From contig JBAXJB010000048.1 of NCBI GenBank assembly GCA_037138055.1, positions 1-7,002 of the forward strand: a stretch of DNA of 7,002 bases, in the 5' to 3' direction. This document shows positions 1-4,489 of the stretch, piece by piece. The notes under the pieces are model-generated. The model saw only the letters and a program-made list of their open reading frames with translations, did not search any database and was not told the origin of the DNA. Source of the stretch: CAITNM01 sp037138055 (lineage in GTDB: Bacteria; Pseudomonadota; Alphaproteobacteria; Paracaedibacterales; CAITNM01). The translations under genes were made by a program, and so were the position numbers. The first letter of the stretch is position 1. The number at the start of each line of letters is the position of its first letter.

Positions 1-175
1 TAGCGTCAGCAGCAACTACTGGAGCCGCCGCAGCATCTTTAGCAGCTGGAGTAGCATCGGCAGCAACTACTGGAGCTGCAGCATCTTTAGCAGCTGAAGT
101 AGCGTCAGCTGGTTTAGTGTCAGCAGCAACAAGAGCAGCTGTAGTAACGATAGCAAGAAGAGCTTGCTTTAACAT
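1..175 (-). CDS. Secreted alanine-rich tandem-repeat protein, 5' part only
   Basis: Function unknown; I do not recognise a family. Only the first 58 codons are present, and the gene continues past the left edge. The ATG at 175 follows a strong AAGGAG ribosome binding site. Residues 1-18 (MLKQALLAIVTTAALVAA) look like a Sec signal peptide: a lysine near the start, a hydrophobic core and an Ala-Ala end. The mature part is almost only Ala, Asp, Thr, Lys, Pro and Val and is built of repeats. Unit 1 is residues 23-38 (ADATSAAKDAAAPVVA), unit 2 is residues 39-55 (ADATPAAKDAAAAPVVA), and a third begins at 56. Alanine is encoded mostly by GCT. No enzyme motif is visible. The composition suggests an extended or helical low-complexity protein in the periplasm, envelope or outside the cell (inference). 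The strong promoter and ribosome binding site suggest abundant expression. Coding is supported by the open frame, start signals and residue-level repeat conservation. Confidence 0.8.
   Translation of the reverse strand, partial: MLKQALLAIVTTAALVAADTKPADATSAAKDAAAPVVAADATPAAKDAAAAPVVAADA
2..109 (-). repeat. In-frame 48/51-bp tandem repeats in the alanine-rich gene
   Basis: On the minus strand, unit 1 covers 109-62 (48 bp) and unit 2 covers 61-11 (51 bp, one extra Ala codon); a third unit starts at 10 and is cut by the window edge. Each unit encodes Ala-Asp-Ala-Thr-(Ser/Pro)-Ala-Ala-Lys-Asp, then a run of three or four Ala, then Pro-Val-Val-Ala. Differences between units are a Ser/Pro change, a GCG-GCG insertion in the Ala run, and synonymous changes (GAC/GAT). 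The units have therefore diverged a little but keep the reading frame. Such arrays often vary in copy number between strains. Confidence 0.85.
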
Positions 176-181
176 GGTATT

Positions 182-187
182 CTCCTT
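182..187 (-). promoter_or_regulatory. Strong Shine-Dalgarno site of the alanine-rich gene
   Basis: AAGGAG on the minus strand, six bases before the ATG at 175. It is the best ribosome binding site in the window and fixes the start of the secreted protein, which would otherwise be easy to miss because the gene is cut by the window edge. Confidence 0.8.
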
Positions 188-219
188 AAATTAAATTTGA
201 ATAAAAAACTTACAGCGTC

Positions 220-248
220 ATTCTATTAACCGTAAGCTTCACTGACAA
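220..248 (-). promoter_or_regulatory. Sigma70-type promoter of the alanine-rich gene
   Basis: On the minus strand, the -35 box TTGTCA (248-243) and -10 box TAGAAT (225-220) each match consensus at 5 of 6 positions and are separated by the ideal 17 bp. The expected start is near 213, giving a leader of about 38 nt that contains the AAGGAG site. The -35 box partly overlaps the ribosome binding site of the divergent birA gene (247-252), so birA must be transcribed from inside this gene's leader region. Confidence 0.65.
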
Positions 249-252
249 GAGG
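247..252 (+). promoter_or_regulatory. Ribosome binding site deciding the GTG start of birA
   Basis: AAGAGG ends 4 bases before the GTG at 257. The only other in-frame candidates, CTG at 242 and ATT at 254, have no suitably spaced site, so GTG is preferred. No convincing birA promoter is visible; a TTGAAT at 197-202 has no good -10 partner. Confidence 0.55.
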
Positions 253-256
253 TATT

Positions 257-928
257 GTGTATTTTTTTTTCACTTATGTAACACATTCAACCCAAGATCA
301 CGGAAAAGCCTTATCTGAACTGCATTTAGAGAGTGTGTCTTTTTTGGTACAATCTAGATATCAAATTCTAGGACGAGGGCAACGTGGCAGAAAATGGGAT
401 AGTTCACCAGGCAATTTGTTCTTAACTGGTTGTTTTCCTTCATCTAAAAAAATTTTACCGGGTCAATTATCAGTTTTAACTGGCGTTTTCTTTGCGAAAA
501 TATTGAAGCAATTTTTGCCTGCACAAAACATTGCTCTTAAGTGGCCAAATGATTTATTGCTCAACCGTAAAAAATGTGGGGGCATTTTGATCGAGATAGA
601 TGAATATATTTATATAGGTGTTGGCATAAACATTGACTCACACCCTGATAATACCCCGATGCCGGCTACACACTTACAAGCTTGTGACCCTGTTGATACG
701 AATGCTTTAATTCAAAAAATTATTGATACATTTCCTAATCTAGAAGAATTGGGAAATTTTGAAAAAGTGCGACATCAGTGGTGGGAATTTGCAAAAGACA
801 GTTTGTCTTGTTGGAGCTTAAGAGAGCCAATAAATGGAGATATTTTAGGGGTTGATGAGCAAGGTCGATTATTAATAAAGTCAAAAAATGGAGATCTTAT
901 TAAAAGACACCAAACATTTAGTGAATAA
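257..928 (+). CDS. birA: Biotin--[acetyl-CoA-carboxylase] ligase, single-domain type
   Basis: It activates biotin with ATP to biotinyl-5'-AMP and transfers it to the carrier lysine of biotin carboxylases in the cytoplasm. Family motifs appear in order: the biotin/ATP loop GRGQRGR (39-45), usually GRGRRGR; KWPND (95-99); K106 with CGGILIE following, at the position of the catalytic lysine region; and GVGIN (121-125). The C-terminal SH3-like domain covers about 190-218 (GDILGVDEQGRLLIK). At 223 aa there is no N-terminal helix-turn-helix, so this is the non-regulatory group I form rather than the E. coli repressor type. The GTG start is chosen because GAGG lies 4 bases upstream and the protein begins at the first strand of the catalytic domain; a TAA at 233 blocks much longer starts. 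A T9 run occupies codons 2-5. The next gene follows after 89 bp with no terminator between, so co-transcription is likely. Confidence 0.93.
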   Translation: MYFFFTYVTHSTQDHGKALSELHLESVSFLVQSRYQILGRGQRGRKWDSSPGNLFLTGCFPSSKKILPGQLSVLTGVFFAKILKQFLPAQNIALKWPNDLLLNRKKCGGILIEIDEYIYIGVGINIDSHPDNTPMPATHLQACDPVDTNALIQKIIDTFPNLEELGNFEKVRHQWWEFAKDSLSCWSLREPINGDILGVDEQGRLLIKSKNGDLIKRHQTFSE

Positions 929-1006
929 GGATTTAGATATGCAGACAGCTCTTGTGACATTGTGAATTCTGGACCAGACTGCAAGGTACCTAATAGTTGA
1001 AAATCT

Positions 1007-1014
1007 AGAGAGGA
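1007..1014 (+). promoter_or_regulatory. Ribosome binding site of the HD hydrolase gene
   Basis: The purine-rich AGAGAGGA, with GAGG four bases before GTG at 1018, supports initiation at the GTG. Stops at 991 and 1006 in the same frame leave no earlier start. Confidence 0.6.
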
Positions 1015-1017
1015 TTA

Positions 1018-1692
1018 GTGGAAGATATCGATGATTGGCAATCTAAATTACAGCCATGCACTTACTCAAATAGGTTGTTGGATAAAATACTTTCGAAAAA
1101 TGAGACAGCTGAGCACCAAGTAGATATTATCGAAGTTAAAAAGGCAATTTTTTATGCCAAAAAATATCATGGGGATCAGCTTAGAAAATCGGGAGAACCT
1201 TACTATTCGCATCCACTAGAAGTGGCTTATAAAGTCTCTGATTATCTTTTTAAAACACACATGATAGTTGTAAGTATTCTTCATGACACAATTGAAGATA
1301 CAGAGCTTACTTTTAGCATGATTGAATCTATTTTTAGTCAAGAGATTGCCAGTAACGTTGATGATTTAACTAGAATCAAAGCAGATCAAAAAATTAGCGC
1401 AGCTGAATTAATTGAAACTTTGTGGACAGAAAAAAAATACGATCTTGTGCTTGTTAAGTTATTTGATAGGCTTCACAACATGCAAACTATTGGAGCAATG
1501 TCGCCTAAAAAAGCACAATCTACTATTGACGAAACTTTAAGGTATTTTTTGGTATTAAGTGAAATGATGAATCTGCCAAATCTTGGTGATTACCTTTATA
1601 ACGAATGTCACAAAGCAAACGTGATTTCAGGGATAGTTGAGGAAGACTATGTTTTTGATAAGCAATTTAAACTTCCTAGTTTTCTTTTGTAA
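1018..1692 (+). CDS. HD-domain SpoT/RelA-type (p)ppGpp hydrolase, stand-alone
   Basis: Probably a cytoplasmic Mn2+-dependent hydrolase removing the 3'-pyrophosphate from (p)ppGpp. The 224 residues correspond only to the N-terminal HD hydrolase part of SpoT/Rel; the synthetase, TGS and ACT regions are absent. Conserved residues keep the Rel spacing: R56 in RKSGEPYYSHP, H65, H89-D90 with E93-D94 (HDTIED), then D150, R151 and N154 in VKLFDRLHN. All expected metal ligands are present, so it looks catalytically intact. The GTG start is forced by an in-frame TAG at 1006; AGAGAGGA lies just before it (1007-1014). Short HD-only or split SpoT genes are known in Rickettsia and relatives. It is probably co-transcribed with birA, and its 3' end overlaps the convergent transporter gene by 17 bp. 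The alternative is a general Mesh1-type small alarmone hydrolase. Confidence 0.85.
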   Translation: MEDIDDWQSKLQPCTYSNRLLDKILSKNETAEHQVDIIEVKKAIFYAKKYHGDQLRKSGEPYYSHPLEVAYKVSDYLFKTHMIVVSILHDTIEDTELTFSMIESIFSQEIASNVDDLTRIKADQKISAAELIETLWTEKKYDLVLVKLFDRLHNMQTIGAMSPKKAQSTIDETLRYFLVLSEMMNLPNLGDYLYNECHKANVISGIVEEDYVFDKQFKLPSFLL

Positions 1693-2992
1693 GCTCTTGA
1701 TCCTCTAGTTTTTGGAAATGAAGTAAGCTCATAAAAAATCCGACACCAACCGGTATGAATATGCAAAAAAGTCCCCAATACCCTAAATGGGCAGTGGTAT
1801 ATACTAAACCAAATGATGTTATTAAGTATGTTAGTAATTTTGCAACCGCACTTAAAAAACTAGTGTAAGTAAATCTTTTAAAGATCGGAAAATATTTATA
1901 AAATATAGGGGTTGCGGGAACATGATCAAATACAAATAAAGCTGCCAAACACTGAAAAATTAAAATAGAAATTGAATTTGGTGCATAGCTTAGCACAATG
2001 GGAAAAAAGAACAGCGTCACAAAAAACAAATAAAATTTCACTTTAAGAATTTTAAAAGGCCGTATTCTGAAGCTCAAATATGCAAGGCTCATTATGCCAA
2101 ATAAATCTACTATAGACACCCAAAAATTTTGACTAATAACCTCAGCTGACGTAAATCCACATTCTTGCTTTAAGACGTCACCACAGTAAATATATATGAA
2201 ATAAAAACAAGGTGGTCTTGCGCACTGAATAAGAAAATATGAGATGGAGGTTAATACAGAAGGTTTTTCATTAAGATATTCTTTGTTTACCTCATCTATT
2301 TTTATTAAGTTGTCCTCAAGCCTATTTTTGAGCTTACTTTTTTTATTCGTAAATTCATCTGCTTCTTTTAAACTTGTTCTTGCTGCCGTTCCAACAAGGG
2401 CAATGCCCGCACCAACTAAAAATGCTATGCGCCAGCTAGAAGAATCATTGTAAATATTGGTATTGGTAAAAATTGATGCGACACCTAGTGCTGCCGTTGT
2501 TCCTAAAGCTGAAAATACAGTTATCAAAGTTACTAGTGAATATTGAAGAGGAGGCTTTGAACTTTCAGTTAAATAGATTTCTGCGCCACGTGCTTCTGCT
2601 GTTGCCGCCATACCCTGCACTGCTCGACATGCAGTAATGACCCAAGAAGCTGTGATTCCTATTTGTGCATAAGTTGGAAGGCTGGCAATGATAGCGCACG
2701 ATATTGCCATTAAAAACGTTGTCATGATTACCACAACTTTTCTTCCCATATAGTCACCTATGTAACCAAACAGAAGTGCTCCAAATGGTCTGAAAAAATA
2801 CGTTGAACAAAAAGAAAATGCTGATAATAGTGAGGCTGTGAAAGGATCTACTTTTGGAAAAAATAAGTCATTCAATAAAAAAGCCATGTGAACGTAAAGC
2901 ATCAGATCAAAATATTCTAAAAATGTACCAACAGAAAGCAAGCCAACGGCTTCTCTTTGATTTGTTGTTAATTTTGTCTGGGAAATGCTCAT
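1676..2992 (-). CDS. MFS transporter, metabolite:H+ symporter (ProP-like) family
   Basis: Inner-membrane secondary transporter of 438 aa, the usual length, with about 12 hydrophobic segments (approximately 15-40, 52-80, 84-105, 108-130, 150-175, 187-205, 246-268, 286-308, 317-335, 340-358, 378-398 and 403-425). MHS features are FLEYFDLMLYVHMA in helix 1 (acidic E26 and D29); RPFGALLFGYIGDYMGRKVVV, residues 68 on, with MFS motif A between helices 2 and 3; CRAVQGMAATAEARGAEIY (122-140) in helices 4-5; and SWRIAFLVGAGIALVG near helix 6. A charged central loop spans about 207-245. The family includes proline/betaine, alpha-ketoglutarate and shikimate carriers; the substrate cannot be read from the sequence. 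ProP-like paralogues are often amplified in Rickettsia-like bacteria. No good Shine-Dalgarno precedes the ATG. The gene is divergent from infA and its tail overlaps the HD hydrolase gene. Confidence 0.9.
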   Translation of the reverse strand: MSISQTKLTTNQREAVGLLSVGTFLEYFDLMLYVHMAFLLNDLFFPKVDPFTASLLSAFSFCSTYFFRPFGALLFGYIGDYMGRKVVVIMTTFLMAISCAIIASLPTYAQIGITASWVITACRAVQGMAATAEARGAEIYLTESSKPPLQYSLVTLITVFSALGTTAALGVASIFTNTNIYNDSSSWRIAFLVGAGIALVGTAARTSLKEADEFTNKKSKLKNRLEDNLIKIDEVNKEYLNEKPSVLTSISYFLIQCARPPCFYFIYIYCGDVLKQECGFTSAEVISQNFWVSIVDLFGIMSLAYLSFRIRPFKILKVKFYLFFVTLFFFPIVLSYAPNSISILIFQCLAALFVFDHVPATPIFYKYFPIFKRFTYTSFLSAVAKLLTYLITSFGLVYTTAHLGYWGLFCIFIPVGVGFFMSLLHFQKLEDQELTKEN

Positions 2993-3027
2993 TTTTTGAA
3001 TCTACGTTCATTACAAATGTACTATGA

Positions 3028-3056
3028 AAGATTGGCGATATTTGCTTGTGTGTCAA
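3028..3056 (-). promoter_or_regulatory. Candidate promoter of the MFS transporter gene
   Basis: A perfect -35 hexamer TTGACA lies at 3056-3051 on the minus strand. At 17 bp spacing the -10 position (3033-3028) is AATCTT, which matches consensus at only 3 of 6 positions. The -35 box is convincing by itself; the -10 is not, so an activator may be needed or the match may be chance. The transcript would carry a leader of roughly 30 nt. Confidence 0.35.
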
Positions 3057-3075
3057 GATAGTTTGCGATGCTGTA

Positions 3076-3118
3076 TTGAAAATTCTTGTGATCGATCATG
3101 ATATGTTGTAGGTATAAG
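3076..3118 (+). promoter_or_regulatory. Probable infA promoter region, exact boxes uncertain
   Basis: infA must start from this gap. One choice is an extended -10, TGaTATGTT (3099-3107), with a weak link to TTGAAA at 3076-3081, which is 20 bp away and so too far for a standard pair. The other is TATAAG (3113-3118, 5 of 6) with no -35 at normal spacing. The perfect 10-bp palindrome at 3089-3098 lies in the middle, an operator-like position. Confidence 0.3.
3089..3098. promoter_or_regulatory. Perfect 10-bp palindrome between divergent genes
   Basis: TGATCGATCA reads the same on both strands, and an overlapping 8-bp palindrome ATCATGAT follows at 3095-3102. It lies between the -35 TTGACA of the transporter gene (3051-3056) and the infA start, so a dimeric regulator bound here could affect either gene. 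No regulator is identified, and short AT-rich palindromes also arise by chance. Confidence 0.25.
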
Positions 3119-3140
3119 TATAACCTTTAAACTTTATACT

Positions 3141-3359
3141 ATGGCAAAAGAAGATCTTATCGAATTCACAGGTGTTGTCACTGAACTCCTTCCTAACGCA
3201 ACATTTCGCGTAAAATTAGACAATGACCACATTATTTTGGCACATACATCTGGAAAGATGAGGAAAAATCGAATCCGTGTATTGATGGGGGATAAGGTTA
3301 CTGTTGAAATGACACCTTATGACCTTACAAAAGGTCGCATTACTTTCCGTCAAAAATAG
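3141..3359 (+). CDS. infA: Translation initiation factor IF-1
   Basis: IF-1 binds the A site of the 30S subunit and helps IF-2 and IF-3 select the initiator tRNA. The 72-residue length is exactly typical, and the whole protein is a single S1-like OB fold. Family landmarks are MAKEDLIEFTGVVTELLPNA at the N-terminus, FRVKLDND (22-29), the basic stretch SGKMRKNRIRVLMGDKV (37-53) and TPYDLTKGRITFR near the end. The start is certain from this conservation, yet the preceding bases (CTTTAAACTTTATACT) hold no Shine-Dalgarno, which is unusual for a highly expressed gene. It appears to be monocistronic: divergent from the transporter gene on the left and convergent with recA on the right. Confidence 0.97.
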   Translation: MAKEDLIEFTGVVTELLPNATFRVKLDNDHIILAHTSGKMRKNRIRVLMGDKVTVEMTPYDLTKGRITFRQK

Positions 3360-3380
3360 CACTTGGACTCTATGCTAAAA

Positions 3381-3401
3381 ATCCCGGAACATGTCCGGGA
3401 T
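3381..3401 (-). terminator. Rho-independent terminator of recA, shared with infA
   Basis: An 8-bp perfect stem, ATCCCGGA paired with TCCGGGAT, encloses a 5-nt loop. Read on the minus strand, the stem runs into TTTT followed by AGC, giving a short U tract suited to stopping cckA-recA transcription, which ends 32 bp before. Read on plus it is followed by CAAATAGTTT, a poor U tract, so it would stop infA transcripts less efficiently. It lies 21 bp after the infA stop and is the most GC-rich element in the gap. Confidence 0.75.
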
Positions 3402-3432
3402 CAAATAGTTTGATAATAAGTATGTTGTTAAT

Positions 3433-4476
3433 TTATTCCGCTGTGCTGCTTGTTTCTGCTGTACCAATCATTCCATCTGCAACGACTCCAGAATTATCAC
3501 GAATTGCTGTAGCGATGCTTGTTGCTATGTCAGGATTTTCTTTTAAATACTGACGAGCCGCTTCACGACCCTGACCTATGCGAGTTGATCCATAAGAATA
3601 CCAAGATCCAGCTTTTTCAATAACGTTGGCTTTTACACCTAGGTCAATCAATTCTCCGGCTTTGGAAATGCCTTCACCGTACATGATGTCAAAATCAACA
3701 ACTTTGAAAGGAGGGGCCATTTTGTTTTTCACAACTTTTACACGTGTTTGGTTGCCCACAATTTGGTCGCGGTCTTTCAGGCTACTAATGCGCCGGATAT
3801 CAAGGCGAACTGAGGCATAAAACTTTAGTGCATTACCGCCAGTTGTTGTTTCAGGGTTTCCAAACATAATGCCAATTTTTTGGCGAATTTGGTTAATGAA
3901 GATGACCATACAATTCGTTTTAGAAATTGAGCCTGTTAATTTACGTAGAGCTTGGCTCATTAAACGAGCCTGCAACCCCATGTGAGAATCACCCATGTCT
4001 CCTTCAAGTTCCGCCTTTGGAACAAGAGCAGCTACGCTGTCAATTACAAGGACTTCTACTGCTCCACTGCGAACTAACGTATCCGCAATTTCTAGTGACT
4101 GTTCTCCAGTATCAGGCTGAGAAATAAGTAATTCATCAATATTAACACCCAATTTTCTGGCATATCCTGCATCAAGCGCATGTTCTGCATCTACGAAAGC
4201 GCAAACACCACCAGATTTTTGAGCTTCTGCTATAACGTGCAAAGCAAGCGTGGTTTTTCCAGATGACTCAGGTCCATAAATTTCAATAACACGACCTCTG
4301 GGCAATCCACCAATTCCAAGCGCTATATCAAGACCTAATGATCCTGTTGAAACAACATCTGCTTCTGCCGCAATTTCGCGCTGTCCAAGGCGCATAACTG
4401 AGCCTTTTCCAAAAGCACGTTCAATTTGTGAAAGTGCAGCTTCTAGAGCTTTTGATTTATCTGCGCGTGGTTCCAT
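3433..4476 (-). CDS. recA: Recombinase A
   Basis: RecA forms ATP-dependent filaments on single-stranded DNA, performs strand exchange in recombinational repair and, where LexA exists, triggers its self-cleavage. The 347-aa protein is full length. Visible motifs are Walker A GPESSGKT (68-75), catalytic E98 in VDAEHALD, Walker B VLVIDS (143-147 area, D146), DNA loop L1 around EGDMGDSHMG (158-167) and L2 around FGNPETTTGGNALKFY (205-220). The C-terminal tail is short and only mildly acidic compared with E. coli. The ATG lies 13 bp after the cckA stop, with only weak GATGAG upstream, so translation may be coupled to cckA. I found no alphaproteobacterial SOS box (GTTC-N7-GTTC) in roughly 200 bases upstream. 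Expression may depend on the cckA transcript. A terminator follows at 3381-3401. Confidence 0.98.
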   Translation of the reverse strand: MEPRADKSKALEAALSQIERAFGKGSVMRLGQREIAAEADVVSTGSLGLDIALGIGGLPRGRVIEIYGPESSGKTTLALHVIAEAQKSGGVCAFVDAEHALDAGYARKLGVNIDELLISQPDTGEQSLEIADTLVRSGAVEVLVIDSVAALVPKAELEGDMGDSHMGLQARLMSQALRKLTGSISKTNCMVIFINQIRQKIGIMFGNPETTTGGNALKFYASVRLDIRRISSLKDRDQIVGNQTRVKVVKNKMAPPFKVVDFDIMYGEGISKAGELIDLGVKANVIEKAGSWYSYGSTRIGQGREAARQYLKENPDIATSIATAIRDNSGVVADGMIGTAETSSTAE

Positions 4477-4489
4477 GAGTTTCTCATCT

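Noticed and set aside
775..984. A 69-codon minus-strand frame opposite the end of birA
   Set aside because: It overlaps the conserved C-terminal domain of BirA and has no supporting features.
929..1017. tRNA or small RNA in the gap between birA and the HD hydrolase gene
   Set aside because: No cloverleaf, strong hairpin or terminator is visible; it is an 89-bp intra-operon gap.
1430..1437. A8 run in the HD hydrolase gene as a programmed frameshift site
   Set aside because: The frame is open and conserved motifs continue in the same frame after it (VKLFDRLHN), and no alternative frame product is evident.
2244..2453. A 69-codon plus-strand frame with a hydrophobic stretch
   Set aside because: It is the antisense shadow of the transporter's central loop and helix 6; no start signal is visible.
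3135..3140. TATACT as a -10 box for infA
   Set aside because: It touches the ATG, so transcription would begin inside the conserved infA coding sequence.
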